Below, piece by piece: positions 1-11,592 of a DNA stretch of 64,000 nucleotides. The notes below the pieces were generated by a model. It was not told the origin of the DNA. It ran no database searches and was given only the letters and a program-made list of their open reading frames with translations. Each line of letters opens with the position of its first letter. Position 1 is the stretch's first letter. The translations under genes and the position numbers were made by a program. Origin of the DNA: Linanthus parryae (taxonomy: Eukaryota; Streptophyta; Magnoliopsida; Ericales; Polemoniaceae); assembly GCA_023055425.1 (NCBI GenBank), contig JALGPY010000001.1, positions 139,897,368 to 139,961,367 on the forward strand, written 5' to 3'.

Positions 1-13
1 GGTTAGAATTCAG

Positions 14-403
14 GTGGGGTATGCAAGTGATAGAATTATTCACTGTATAGTTGAAGATCAGAATGGGAAGACTGAATGGTGGCGTTTTGTGTATGGTTAC
101 CCTAAAGCAGGGGAGAGAGACAAATTGTGGAATGAAATAAACCTCATTTCTAGGAACATTATAGACCCCTGGTGTCTGGTAGGGGACTTCAATGAGATAT
201 CTAGCAACAAGGAAAAGCAAGGAGGCAACAACAACAACAAATGGAGAATTAGAAGATTTGATAGTTGGATGTCTGAATGTAGCTTCATGGATCTGTCTTT
301 TCAATGTACGAATTTTACTTGGACTAATGGAAGAAGTATTGGCCTGATAAGAGAAAGGTTAGATAGAGCAATTTGTAATGTGCTTTGGAAGCTCAAACAT
401 TAA
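14..403 (+). pseudogene. LINE-1 ORF2, C-terminal part of AP-type endonuclease
   Basis: A 129-residue open stretch matching the second half of a plant LINE endonuclease. The GDFNEI motif (catalytic Asp/Asn) is near residue 58, with FTWTNG near 102 and RLDRAI near 116. The N-terminal catalytic part lies outside the window. The stop at 401-403 precedes the expected SDH motif, which is readable just downstream at about 437-450 in another frame (GSDHCPV). The domain is therefore split by a frameshift or nonsense change. In an active element it nicks target DNA to prime reverse transcription. Confidence 0.85.
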
Positions 404-451
404 AGTGCTTGGGTAAATCATGATAAATTCATAGGATCTGATCACTGCCCA

Positions 452-1483
452 GTGATAATCAACCTTGAAGCCCGCAGAGAAAATCCTAAGAGACACTTAA
501 AATTTGAATTGCAATGGGTGGAAAGAGAAGGTTTCAAGGATCAAATCAAGAGCAATTGTGATGCAATAGTGGATGGTTCACCCATGTACAAGCTAAACAA
601 AAAGTTGAATATCTGTAGAAAAAAGCTAAAAGAATGGAGTAAACTTGTGGTGGGAAACAATAGAAGGAAGATTGAACAGCTCAAGATCCAAATACAAGAG
701 CTGAAAGCAGGAGTGGATGAGGAGGCCATAAATAGATGTAATCTTCTCAACAAAGAGCTAGAAGATGTCTGGATGAGGGAGGAGAAATATAGGTTTCAAA
801 TGTCAAGAATCCAATATATTAAATTTGGTGACAAAAACTCGAGGGTTTTTCATATCTCAACGGCTCAGAGAAGAACAAGGAATCAGATCTTGAAATTGGA
901 GAACAGGCAGAGTAGCTGGGTGGAAGGGCAAAAGCAGTTGATTTGTCTGCCAACAAGAGAAGAAATTAAGTCAGCAACTTTCCAATTAGGCTCAAATAAA
1001 GCACCTGGTCCAGACGGATTCTCAGGTACTTTCTACCACTCCTATTGGGATATTTGGGAAGAGCATATTGTGGCTGTTGTCCTACACTTATTCAATAAAG
1101 GGTACATTCTCAAGAGTTGGAATATCACCCATATTGCTCTCATTCCAAAGGTGCAAAGACCTGAAAATGCAAATCAGATGAGACCTATTGCTTTGTGTAA
1201 TTTCATCTATAAGGTATGCTCCCAAATCCTAGCAAATAGGCTTAAACCATTGCTAGGGGGTATTATTTCCCAAACTCAATCTGCTTTTGTCCCTGGAAGA
1301 ACAATTCAAGATAACATCATAGTGGCTCAGGAAGTGGTTAATTTCATTAAACGGAAGAAATCTGGGAGGCAAGGCTGCTTGCCCTTGAAACTTGACATAT
1401 CAAAGGCTTATGACAAACTCAATTGGGAGTTTATTGATTGGTGTTCTAAGAATTTGAGTTTTGCTCAAAGTGGATTCAGCTAA
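452..1483 (+). pseudogene. LINE-1 ORF2, reverse transcriptase N-terminal half
   Basis: A 343-residue frame. The region before the RT is rich in charged residues. RT landmarks follow: KAPGPDGF (about residue 183), IALIPKV, RPIALCNFIYK, FVPGRTIQDN, and the catalytic block LKLDISKAYDKLNWEF (motif A Asp) near residue 315. The frame then runs into an aberrant C-terminus and stops at 1483. The rest of the RT resumes at 1504 in another frame, so a small indel lies at about 1445-1500. Clearly a decayed LINE reverse transcriptase. Confidence 0.9.
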
Positions 1484-1503
1484 TTGGTCAATGCATCAAA
1501 ACA

Positions 1504-2640
1504 GTGAAGTATAAAGTTCTGGTCAATGAGGAAGCTCAAGAACCTTTTAAACCAGAGAGGGGGCTAAGACAAGGAGACCCCCTCTATCCCTACTCATTTC
1601 TGATAGCTTCAGAGGCCTTGTCTAAACTCATTGAGAAAGAGGAGAGTTTAGGCAACATATCAGGGATTAAAATCAGCCAAACAACCCCTTCTATAACCCA
1701 TCTGCAGTTTGCAGACGATTCCCTCATCTTCCTCCAGGCTGAGGAGAAGGATTGCCAGAATTTCATGAGGGTGTTAAAAGTGTTTGAGCAAGCTTCAGGT
1801 CTTCAAGTTAAGCTTCATAAATATGGAATCATATTTTCCCCAAATATAGATAAGGCAACCCAAGAGAAGCTCTCCAATGAGATAGGTATTCCACCAATGG
1901 CTGAAGAATGCAAGTACTTAGGATTACCTCTGTTTTGTGGTAAATCAAGGTCAGAAACTCACAGCTACATTGAAGAACAAGTCCAACATAAAATGCAGGG
2001 CTCGAAAAAAGACATCTTATCCCAAGCAGGTAAGGAAGTCTTCATAAAAGTTGTGATCCAGTCTATCCCCGAGTACTCCATGATGTGCTTCCTTCTCTCT
2101 GTAAGTATATGTCAATCTTTTAATAAGATGGTAAGAAAGTTCTGGTGGGGAAAAAAAGGTGAGAAGAGCAAAATCAATTGGGTGTCCTGGAAGGAGGTAG
2201 CTAAGTCTAAGGATGGTGGTGGGATAGGGTTTAGAGACTTTAGAGCTTTCAATCTTGTTCTTTTGGCCAAGGCAGGTTGGAGAATCTTGAGAAATGAGGA
2301 GTCTCTAAGCTCAGAAATTTTAAAAAGTGTCTATTTTCCAAGAAAACAGTTCATGGAAGCAGAGTTGGGAGGCAACCACTCCTGGACGTGGAGAAGCATT
2401 ATTGAAGGGAGAAAGGTCCTCAAGAAAGGTATATTTTGGGATATAGGTAATGGGGAGAAGGTGGATTTCTTTCATGACAATTGGATCCCCAACCTTGAAA
2501 CAGAAAATCTCAAAGATAAGCTTAAGGGGGATAAAAAAGTCAAAGTGGCAAACTTCATTAATCATAGCTCTATGGATTGGAACAGAAGTCAGGTTGTAAA
2601 CTTGTTCCCCCCCCCCAATATTGCTGAGGCAATTTTGTAA
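1504..2640 (+). pseudogene. LINE-1 ORF2, reverse transcriptase C-terminal half and thumb/connection region
   Basis: Starts with the RT motif B region (GLRQGDPLYPYSFLIASEAL) and contains motif C as FADDSLIF near residue 69. It continues with SGLQVKLHK, KYLGLPLFCGKSR and the plant-LINE block VRKFWWG...NWVSWKEV near residue 210. All three catalytic Asp positions of the RT are retained if this is combined with the upstream piece, but the frames are disconnected. The frame ends next to a homopolymer of nine C at 2609-2617, a likely site of the shift into the downstream zf-RVT frame. Confidence 0.9.
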
Positions 2641-3262
2641 ATCCAAATCCCTCCAAGAGGTACTGTTGACAAATGCTATTGGAAATGGACCCAATCAGGG
2701 GAGTATATGGTCAGATCTGGGTATCATAAGACCTTGGAGCTGCTGGGTAAAGGTAAAAAACAAAATCAACAAAAATCCAAAGCTAGCACCTCTTTTGTAT
2801 GGCCTAAAAACTATTGGAAAGCTTTATGGAAAGCTAATATTCCTCCAAAAAATAACACATTTTTGGTGGAGAATTAGCAAGAATGCTCTTGCTGTCCAAA
2901 AAAATCTCAACTCCAGGAAGTGCAGTCCTAGACCTAGATGTGGTCTATGTGGGCATGAAGAAGAGGATATTGAGAACTTATTTTTTCATTGTAACTGGGT
3001 GGCCTTATTTTGCTTTGGAACAGGTTTGATAAATCCAGATTCCCTGAAGAGAATTGGCTGCTGGAAAAAATGGATATGTGAAATCTTGGAAAGTGTAGAT
3101 AGAGGAGAGATGCAACAGAAGGTATTGGAAGATATCATCTCTGCAATGTGGACTATATGGATGAACAGAAACAAAGCCTTGATGGACCACAAAGAGATAA
3201 ACCCAACCAAAGTTGTCACAAACTTCAAAAGCATTCAAGGTGAGTACTCTGGTGCTATGTGA
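2621..3262 (+). pseudogene. LINE-1 ORF2, zf-RVT zinc-binding region
   Basis: A 213-residue frame overlapping the previous one by 20 bases. It carries the plant LINE zf-RVT signature: THFWWRISKNALAVQ near residue 80, then a Cys/His cluster CGLCGHEEEDIENLFFHC, and later MWTIWMNRNKALM. The frame ends just inside a foreign insertion that starts at about 3261. Not an independent host gene. Confidence 0.85.
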
Positions 3263-4822
3263 CACAATCCAACCGCAAGTGTACGGCTGTCGTGTGTAGT
3301 AATATCCGGTAATCCGGGTTAGTCGAACCCAAGGGACTTGTCGTGAATTAACTAGGATGATTAACTTCGTGCGGGCAAGCAATTGGATTGTTTTACTAAA
3401 CTAATAATTTAAATAACAAAATAATTATTAAAAGAGAGATTAATACGAGAGACAAGTATCAGGATTTTTCTAGGATCACTAGGTGAACACCGTTAACGAA
3501 TTACATTTTGAAACACAGATAATGTTTTAATTTTCCAAACGAGCAATAAGGCTAACCGAGTTACCAAGCTAGCTGTCTATGCCTAGGTCAAATTACAACC
3601 GAGTTACCAAGTTCTAATTATCCCTAAAACATATAATGACGATCATCTAATTCTACTCAACGTTCACAGTCGGTGGTTGATTTCTCTAACCTGTGACTAC
3701 GTGCTTAATTCAATTATCCGGGCAATTCGTTGATTTCACTAACGTATTACCTATAATCTTCCTACTGCAACTTCTCACAATAGCAAGATAGATTAAGAGT
3801 ATGAATTAAACATAGCAAACAAGAACATCATCAATTAAGTTTAAGAAAAACGTGAATCAAATCCATAATTCGCCAAAACGGCTTCAAACCCTAGCTACCA
3901 TAGATAAATACCAATAATAAACTTAGCTACTGCGATACATGATCAACACGATGAAGTTTATATTGATCATGATAAAAAACAATGAAAAAGATAGAGAAGA
4001 GAGATCAAACGATGGAATCCTCGCTCTCACGACGAACTCCAAGCTCCAAGCCTTCCTCCAACTTGTTCTTCCTTGTCTCCAGCAGCCCTCTCTGCCTTTA
4101 GGTCCTAAAAACCGTCGTGTATAGGGCTGGGCACGATTTTTAATGTATTTTGGCCAAATTTGTAATTCAGCCCCTCTAGTTTGCAATTCTCGGACAGATT
4201 TCATAAGCTGATCTTGCGTGGGCCTTTTCTCCCTCATCCGGACTCCGTTTTGGGCCTATCTTATATCGCTGGAAATCCCTGGATATATAATTTATAATGG
4301 CGTAGGCCTTGATCCAAAATTGTATAGGTAACTCCAGATACAGCCCGAATACTAAAGACTGGTCCAGTGAACTTTTCCAGCTCTTCTTCATTTTTGCGTC
4401 ATCTTCGGCGGACCATATCTTTCTTGTCTGGCCTTTGATTGAGCTCCGTGACCTACCATTGGAAAGATAATTGAGTCTAGTTTCATTTGGATCCGGTATC
4501 ACTATAGAAGGTCTTGTAGAACTCAAGATATCATCAAAATAGTGAAGGTTGGTCACTTTTGCTCCTCTAACTTTGCCTCTCCTCATTCTTCTTGGCCATT
4601 CTTGAGCTTTTCTCATCTTCCGAAGTTCGTTTCATGCCTCATAGCAATCGTCTAGCATACTTTCCTATCATGACAACATGAGCAAGCATACCAAGCGATT
4701 ATATTTGACAAATAACATCTAAAAACGCATAGAAACGCCCGAACTAGCAATAAAACAAACTCATTCTTCACAAGAATTGGCCTAAATTCCATCACTTTTC
4801 ACCGAAACGCACATAAATAGCA
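3261..4822. mobile_element. 1.56-kb non-coding insertion splitting LINE-1 (solo LTR or non-autonomous LTR element?)
   Basis: LINE-1 coding similarity stops at about 3260 and resumes after about 4830, so this block was inserted between zf-RVT and RNase H. It has no convincing ORF. Its left edge begins near TGACACAATCCAACCGC and its right edge ends near CACATAAATAGCA, compatible with TG...CA LTR ends. I could not define a clean target duplication (CTATG on the left against CAATG on the right is imperfect). Class uncertain: a solo LTR or a LARD-like element are options. Confidence 0.5.
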
Positions 4823-4950
4823 ATGTATTACATACTAAAGATGACTACATCTAAGGAGTTATCACTATGGCCTATCCCCAAGTTTCCTATCAAAACCCCC
4901 CTTCTAAGGACCTGGATAAAACCTGAAGCAAACCAAGTATTGGATGGAGG

Positions 4951-5367
4951 AAAGTTAATTGTGATGCCACCTGGAACAAGATTAGCAAGAATGGTTATGG
5001 TGGGTGGGTTATGAGAGATAGTAGGGGAAATTTTATAGGAGCTTCCTGGTCTGTGATGAAAGCCAGATCAGCTCTTCTGATAGAGAGCCAAACAATCAAA
5101 AAGACAATACAGGATTGTATGAGTCTAGAGGTGGGTAATACCATTTTTGAAATAGATAACCAGATAGTGGCAAGGCAAGTCAATTCTGGGATTATCAGTT
5201 GCTGGGAGATTGAAAGAGTTTGTGAAGCAATCAGATTCCTCTTGCAAGGTGAAGATTTCAAACTCAGATGGACCCCCAAATCAGCAAACATAGTGGTTGA
5301 TGGTCTAGTTAAGTTTGCAAAAAAAAAATATATATATATATATGTTAGAGTCAGGGTGGTTAGATAG
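4951..5367 (+). pseudogene. LINE-1 ORF2, C-terminal RNase H domain
   Basis: In the frame of 5011-5367, extended upstream to 4951, the sequence reads KVNCDATWNKISKNGYGG followed by WVMRDSRGNF. This is the start of a plant LINE RNase H, with the first catalytic Asp in CDA. An acidic IESQ follows, then FEIDNQIVARQVN with the next Asp, and the closing WTPKSANIVVDGLVKFAKK block. The frame runs into an A-run and (TA)n at 5320-5342. It would degrade the RNA of the RNA:DNA hybrid in an active element; here it is cut off from the RT by the 3261-4822 insertion. Confidence 0.85.
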
Positions 5368-5506
5368 ACCACCTGAGTGTCTTTTTTTAGTTTTTAAATC
5401 TGATTTAGGGTGAGCTCTTGGTCTCTGTCTTGAGCCCCCTCCATGTTTTTGTTCTGGTTTTCTTTCTCAATACAACTTGATTGAACAAAAAAAAAAGATA
5501 CAACTA

Positions 5507-6047
5507 GGGTACCATTCACTTACACCCCCTCAATTTTGGTCTATTTTTATTTATACCCCTTATAGTTTGGAAAACTTCAGTCACACCCCTTATGACTACC
5601 AAACATGTTTTCACTTACACCTCCTCTATGCATTCATTATTCTAGTTCTTATGGTAACTTCTCAAAATCAGTTTTTCGGACAAACTTACCTTTGGAGATG
5701 CTGCAAAGGTCAAACCAGCCAAATGTATATTCTTAACACATGCAAAATATTTGTATTATATCACATTTTTCATATGAATTTTTAAACAAGTAAAAAATTA
5801 TGATTAGGTCAAGTTAGATTTTACAAAATTAAGGGTGAATTGACCTTTATAGCATTTGGAAGGGTAAATTTGTCAAAAAAACTAAATTTAGAAAGTTACG
5901 CTACCAACTAACAAAGTAAATACATGTAGAAGTGTAAGTGACAAAAATGTTTGGTAGTCATAAAGAGTGTAAGTGAAAATTTTCAAATAAGAAGGGGTGT
6001 AAGTGAAGATCAACCAAAATTAAGGGGGTGTAAGTGAATATTACTCA
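5507..6047. mobile_element. Mutator-like MITE with 9-bp target duplication
   Basis: Long imperfect terminal inverted repeats of more than 120 bp: the left end GGGTACCATTCACTTACACC and the reverse complement of the right end GAGTAATATTCACTTACACC. The flanking 9-bp direct repeat ATACAACTA (5498-5506 and 6048-6056) is the target-site duplication size of Mutator-type elements. Length 541 bp. There is no coding capacity. It landed immediately beside the A-tail of LINE-1. Confidence 0.85.
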
Positions 6048-6056
6048 TACAACTAT

Positions 6057-6360
6057 GCAAAAAGAAAAAAGAAGAAAAAGAGAGAAGAAGAGTTTTCTTG
6101 CATTGATGGACAGGTTCGGAGCTATGTCATCTAGAGCAAGAGTAAGAGTGGAAACTCAAAATCGCTTATTTTTGAATCATTATATTTGGAAACTGAGAGT
6201 GTCCACGTATAATAGTAATTAACATATTTTAACGAACAAAACCATTAATAATTTTGTTACATAATGTTACAAGAGGATAATATTTGCAAAAAAAGGGGGG
6301 GGGGTAAGATTTTTATGTCATTGCTTTATAATGTCAAGCAAGACTTGCACGTCCACTTAA
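6057..6360. other. short intergenic stretch, nothing recognised
   Basis: A-rich sequence with a GAAAAAG-type purine run near 6060-6095 and a run of nine to ten G at about 6295-6304. No gene, repeat border or regulatory site is supported. Confidence 0.6.
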
Positions 6361-6424
6361 TTTTTTTTTTGTTCAAAAGGATAATATATAAAAAACCAAC
6401 CAAAACCATACAAATTAGACAAAA

Positions 6425-7399
6425 TTAACCAGGCTCATCAATAGGCACTGGTGGCACATCTCTAGCATCATTTTCTACTATTTCTAACAGATCTTTTGGT
6501 GGCTTCCTCCTCCAATCTTCAATAGACATTCTATTCTGGATTGCATTGGCTACCCAATGAGCACACCTATTTGTCTCTCTCCTGTTCCAGGACAGTTTAA
6601 TCTTTGTTTGGTTTAATAAAAACCAGATGTCTTCACACATGATCCTTGAATCCTTATCAGGTGGTTTCTTGTTAGTTGCCATCCACACAGCTTCCTGTCA
6701 ATCATTTTCCAGGCTCTGAATATGCTCCAAACTGCTAATCCATTGGAGACACCATCTTAAACCATGTAACTCTGCATTTCTGGCAGAAAGTGCTACAGCT
6801 CTTCTATAATTGATGTCCACCAGTTGGCCTTGATCATCTCTGATCACTGCTGCTAGAATAGCACTTTTTGAGTGCTTGTTCCAGGCTGCATCAACATTAA
6901 CTTTCAGGAAACCTGGAGCAGGCTTTGACCAGTGAGATTGAGATTTATTAGCAAGCTTTCTTACTTCTTTAATCTTCTCTTCAGCAGGTGAGAGGGATTG
7001 AATAAAGATTGACCTCCAAGAGATAATTTGGGCTAAAGTATCTGCTGGATTTATGGGAATATCTTGGAAAATATGATCATTTCTGGATTTCCAAATACCC
7101 CAGCAGGTAAAAATAATCTTCTCTAGCAAATCACCTGGTAGCTCTTTCCCTTTGACTTTTTTCCTTAGTTCCCAAAACCAGCCTCTAACAGAATGAATAT
7201 TCTTTGCTTCTTGAAGATTGATAATGCCAATTCCAAACCAAACACCAGAAGTCCAATCACAATGAAAGAGAGCATGTTCTGTGGTCTCTACAATCTTGAG
7301 ACAAATGCCACAAATGGGGTCCCTGCAGTTTTTTCTTTTTGCTAAATTGCCCCTGGCAGGTAGTGTATTTAGAAGTGTTCTCCACCAGAAATGCTTCAA
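6425..7399 (-). pseudogene. LINE-2 ORF2, zf-RVT plus RNase H C-terminus
   Basis: The frame starts KHFWWRTLLNTLPARGN and has the zf-RVT cluster CGICLKIVETTEHALFHC. RNase H follows: FLKVNVDAAWNKHSKSA near residue 165, an acidic NAELHGLRW near 208, then, past one in-frame stop (TGA at 6698-6700), the WNRRETNRCAHWVANA block. The stop at 6700 is a simple nonsense change because the same frame continues to 6425. At the upstream end a run of seven C at 7404-7410 (minus strand) breaks the frame just before KLKHFWW. Confidence 0.85.
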
Positions 7400-7890
7400 T
7401 TTGGGGGGGAATTTTTAGCGACCAAATGTCTTGCAGATCTCCAGTAGTTGCTTTTGAGGAGGAGGAGCCCTGAGAACTTGCATCTGGAACTTTCCTTTTT
7501 TTCCTTATGAATTCTAACAGCAGTTTTATAACCTGATTTCACAGAGTATGACCCATCCTCTGACCAAATCCACACTTTTGCATCTTTTTTGCTAAACATG
7601 GAAAGGTTAGTTGCCAAAATTACCTTAGCAGCTTCATTATGGAAGAGATTCACCACCATCTGAGTTCTCCAACATCTGAGGTGCTCATTTATGAGGTCTG
7701 AGACTTTCAAATCTTCATTTACAGAGTCTATTTTGCAGTTGTCCTGTAAGCTGATGTCTTCCAACAACCACTTGTCTTTAAACACCCTGACATCCTGTCC
7801 ATTACCAATGATCCATCTTGAATCACTTTGCAATATATGCCTCATCTTGATCAGGTTTGGCCAGACACCACAACTACCCTTGCTAGGCTT
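7396..7890 (-). pseudogene. LINE-2 ORF2, region between RT and zf-RVT
   Basis: From the copia insertion point downward the minus strand encodes KGSCGVWPNLIKMRHIL, then RWIIGNGQDVRVFKDKWL, typical of plant LINE ORF2 between RT and zf-RVT, and VWIWSEDGSYSVKSGYK. The upstream half of this segment is found on the other side of the copia element, ending FWSAKP at 16403-16430. The two halves join at KP, matching the GGCTT target duplication. Confidence 0.85.
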
Positions 7891-9322
7891 TGTAGGGTTT
7901 TGATTCATGGATAGCACAACGGAAGCATAATAAAAAATAAACCATGCAAAACCCTCCAAGGATCACAAGTATAGAGACATAACGATAGTAGAGGTAAGAA
8001 ATCATAAACACACCTTTGGGTTCTCCTTGATGACTTCAAACGCGAATAATGTCACGTTCTCTATAGTTGATCCACGCCTAGAGTTGATCCTAGATCTCCC
8101 AAACTCCTTGGTGCTAGCCCGGATTAGGAAGAGGAAGAACGAATCACGCAAAACGAGGCAAAAAGGGGCTCTCGGCCTCCTTTTGGCCGACGGGGACGAG
8201 GGCGGCGGCAAGGGGCGGCGTCGGGCCCTCCTTGTTGCTTGCTCTCTCTCCTTTGTTCTCTCCCACTCTTGTTATGTTCACTAATGAGCATAAGTTATGA
8301 GGAAGGAAGGAAGGAGGGTCCTTTATATAGTCTAACAACTCCTTGTTAACTACCTAAAGGACTTATTCTAGTCCAACTAGAATTCAATTTAGTCCCTTCC
8401 TTGCAAATTAGTCCCTACTAAGTTTGCAAAGTCTTGCAAAGTGATCATTCTAATTAATTAATCCAATTAATTAATTCCCAAATCTAGTTCAACTCTATAT
8501 AGCGTGTGACCCCATAGGTTCTATCTAGTTGGTAGCAACTATTTGCTAATATGGAGCGTTTTCTAGCAAAACATGCATTCTAGCCAACTAATAAAATAGT
8601 CATCTTGACAACCTTAGTACAAGTAATTGTCTCATCCCTTTGCCTCCATATCCGGATTGGACACGAGACATACAAGTCACACTCGTATATCCAATCCATA
8701 GTTTCTCGATCCATGGGAATAGCCTTATTCGTGCAAATAACATCAATATCCCATATTGATTTATTTGAGTCTGGCCAGACATTCTATAAGCACTATCCCT
8801 CGAGTGGCCTAGGATATTTGTTCCCGTTATGTGGGAGGGGCAAATCCTCTCTACGTCCACTACGATCTCTAAGCTTGCTTCTCATTGTATCCAGTACACG
8901 CCTTTATAACTACCCAGTTACGGTGTAGCGTTTAACGCTACCAAGATCACAATGATCCACAACTAGAATATCTAGTGACTTCAAGTCTAAGGATGACAAT
9001 ACCATTGCACCGCGAGAAGCACTTGTGACTCAACATAACGCGTATGTAGCCTTCTCGGAGATGGGTCAATCCAGTGCAACATTCCGTAATGCACACCTAT
9101 GTGTTGGATCGTGATATCTCCATACCAATCCAACCCCATACTAGTCTATAGATGATTGTCCCATTTAATCATTATACTTGACTAGGGATATTTAAGATAA
9201 ACAACACAATTGTAAATCTAAGGACTTCATTATATTAAATATCCAATAAATAATAAATGAATTTTCTAGCCATATACAAATTCATACTAAACTAGATTGC
9301 CTCTAGGGCATCTATTCCAACA
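7891..9322 (-). repeat. copia 3' LTR
   Basis: Begins TGTAGGGTTTTG and ends ATTCCAACA on the plus strand. Matches 14971-16402 end to end with only scattered substitutions. In element orientation this is the downstream LTR. Confidence 0.95.
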
Positions 9323-9333
9323 GTCTCCCACTT
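9323..9333 (-). promoter_or_regulatory. copia polypurine tract
   Basis: The minus strand reads AAGTGGGAGAC directly before the 3' LTR start TGTTGGAATAG. This is the position and base composition of the plus-strand DNA primer. Confidence 0.8.
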
Positions 9334-9336
9334 GCA

Positions 9337-10416
9337 CTAGAGCCAATCTGGCGCATCTCGTATGCCCATACTCCTAGTGTGCCCTTCATGCTTCCACTGC
9401 GTGAGAGGCTTTGTAAGTGGGTCTGACAGATTATCATCTGTAGGAATCTTGCATATCCGAACGTCTCCTCTATCGATAATATCTCGAATCAGATGAAACT
9501 TCCTGAGCACGTGCTTGGACTTCTGGTGCGATATGGGTTCCTTTGATTGCGCAATCGCCCCAGTGTTGTCACAGAACAACTCTACTGGATCCGCAATGCT
9601 AGGGACCACACCAAGTTCAGAAACAAACTTTCTGATCCAAACAGCCTCCTTTGCTGCGCCATTTGCAGCAATGTACTCAGCCTCTGTTGTAGAATCAGCT
9701 ACCGTCTCTTGCTTGGAACTCTTCCAGCTCACCGCTGCTCCATTCAGGCAAAACACATATCCCGATTGTGATCTAAAGTCATCTCTGTCGGTTTGGAAGC
9801 TTGCATCAGTGTAACCCCTTACACGCAACTCTTCCTCACCGCCAAATATCAAGAAAGCATCCTTAGTTCTTCTCAAGTACTTTAGGATGTTCTTGACTGC
9901 AATCCAGTGACTCTCACCTGGATTGGATTGGTATCTGCTTGTCATACTTAAGGCATATGACACATCTGGTCTAGTACATAACATGGCGTACATGATAGAT
10001 CCTATGGCCGAGGCATAGGGAATCCTACTCATGCGTTCCTTCTCAATCTCATTGGAAGGACAACCACTCTTCGAAAGAGTGATTCCATGTGACATGGGCA
10101 AGAATCCCTTCTTGGAATCTTGCATGTTGAACCGCTTCAACACCTTGTCAATATATGTACTTTGACTTAGGCCTAGCAACCTCTTAGATCTATCTCTATA
10201 GATCTTTATACCGAGTATATAGGCTACTTCCCCTAAGTCCTTCATTGAGAAACACTTTCCTAGCCAATCTTTCACAGATTGCAGCATGGGAATGTCGTTT
10301 CCAATGAGTAGTATGTCATCCACATACAAGACCAGAAAAGCTACAGAGCTCCCACTAACCTTCTTGTAGACACAAGACTCATCTTCGTTTCTGATGAATC
10401 CAAACTCTTTGACCAC
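9337..10416 (-). pseudogene. copia reverse transcriptase (C-terminal part) and RNase H
   Basis: A 359-residue frame. The RT catalytic motif YVDDILLIGND lies near residue 31, followed by KDLGEVAYILGIKI, LSQSTYIDKVLKRFNM and YASAIGSIMYAMLCTRPDVS. The RNase H part contains GYTDASFQTDRDD (first Asp), SQSGYVFCLNGAAVSWKSSKQ, the acidic EAEYIAANGAAKEAVW and the distal Asp in FCDNTGAIA. Residues look intact, but the frame is cut off from the upstream RT by shifts at about 10525 and 10670. Product: part of a polyprotein that copies element RNA. Confidence 0.9.
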
Positions 10417-10644
10417 TTCATCAAAACGTCGATTCCAACTCCTAGAAGCTTGCTTTAATCCATAAATAGATCGTTGCAGCTTACAGACTTTGTTGGCTTG
10501 CTTTGGATCCTCAAAAACCCTCCGGTTGTATCATATACACGTCCTCGAGGAGATTCCCATAAAGGAATGCTGTTTTGACATCCATCTGCCAAATCTCATA
10601 GTCATGGTATGCTGCAATTGCAAGTAGGATTCGGATGGATTTGG

Positions 10645-11178
10645 TCATAGCGGCTGGTGAAAAGGTTTCATCATAGTCAATACATGAATCTGTCTGAATC
10701 CTTTAGCCACCAATCGGCCCTTATAGGTAATCACATTACCATCCATGTCGATCTTCTTCTTGAAGACCCACTTGCACCCTATGGGCCGCGCCCCATCGGG
10801 TGGTTCCACCAAAGTCCATACTTTGTTGGTATACATGGATTCCATCTCGGATCTCATGGCTTCCAGCCACTTCTGAGAGTCTGGGCCACTCATGGCCTCC
10901 TCATAGGTAGTAGGCTCATCATCTATGAGCATCGTGTCACCGGAATCGGTTACGAGAAGTCCATACCTCTCGGGTTCCTGGCGCACTCTACTAGATCTAC
11001 GAAGCTCTTGTGTTACCTGAACATGTGGCTCCACAACTGCTTGTGTTTCCTGTTCATGTTCCATAATCGGTTCAGTGGTTTGTGGTTCTTGAACTTCTTC
11101 AAGTTCTACATTCCTCCCACTTGCTTCTTTAGAGACAAATTCTCTTTCTAGAAACACGCCGGTCCGAGCAACAAACAC
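10645..11178 (-). pseudogene. copia integrase tail to reverse transcriptase N-terminus
   Basis: A 177-residue frame covering the variable integrase C-terminal tail (ELRRSSRVRQEPERYG near residue 57) and the RT start: SQKWLEAMRSEMESM, then TLVEPPDGARPIGCKWVFK and GRLVAKGFRQIH. It loses the conserved frame right after RQIH, near 10680, by a small deletion. The canonical sequence continues in another frame to about 10530. Confidence 0.85.
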
Positions 11179-11196
11179 TTTGTTCTCGGTTGGATT

Positions 11197-11505
11197 CTAG
11201 AAGTAGTATCCCTTAGTTTCCTTAGGGTACCCCACAAATTTACACTTATCCGATTTAGGCCTTAGCTTGTCTGACTGTAAACGTTTTACATAGACATCGC
11301 AGCCCCAAATCCTCATGAACGACAGTGTGGGACGCCTCCCACTCCACATCTCATATGGTGTCTTCATGACTGATTTAGATGGAACACGGTTAATGGTGAA
11401 AGCTGCACTTAATAGAGCGTAGCCCCAAAATGATAATGGAAGATCGGTTTGACACGTCATAGACCGAACCATATCCAATAGGGTTCGATTCCTCCTCTCG
11501 GACAC
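11197..11505 (-). pseudogene. copia integrase, catalytic core C-terminal part
   Basis: Contains SERRNRTLLDMVRSM with the catalytic Glu, the SFWGYALLSAAFTINRVPS block and RIWGCDVYVKR. It is separated from the upstream integrase frame by two in-frame nonsense codons, near 11525 and 11597. Both look like single-base changes of codons expected to be Gly and Glu in the family. Confidence 0.85.
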
Positions 11506-11592
11506 GCCATTCCATTGTGGCGTTCAGGGCGGAGTGAGTTGGGACACGATCCCACACTCTCTAAGATAGTCGTCAAACTCTTGGCTCAAGTA

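Larger units (their letters stand above)
1..5497 (+). mobile_element. L1-type LINE (LINE-1), 5'-truncated by the window edge and interrupted
   Basis: Non-LTR retrotransposon in plus orientation. In order it carries the end of an endonuclease domain, a reverse transcriptase, a zf-RVT zinc-binding region and an RNase H domain, which is the ORF2 order of plant L1 elements. The copy is dead: frames change near 1480 and 2640, and a 1.56-kb insertion separates zf-RVT from RNase H. After the RNase H stop at 5367 comes a roughly 120-bp 3' UTR ending in TTGAACA and an A-run at about 5487-5496. The same TTGAACA-plus-A tail ends LINE-2 (seen on the minus strand at 6361-6376). Confidence 0.9.

Noticed and set aside
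8002..8928. ORFs of 64-107 residues within the copia LTR (repeated at 15082-16008)
   Set aside because: Lie wholly in LTR sequence, overlap on both strands, and have no domain.
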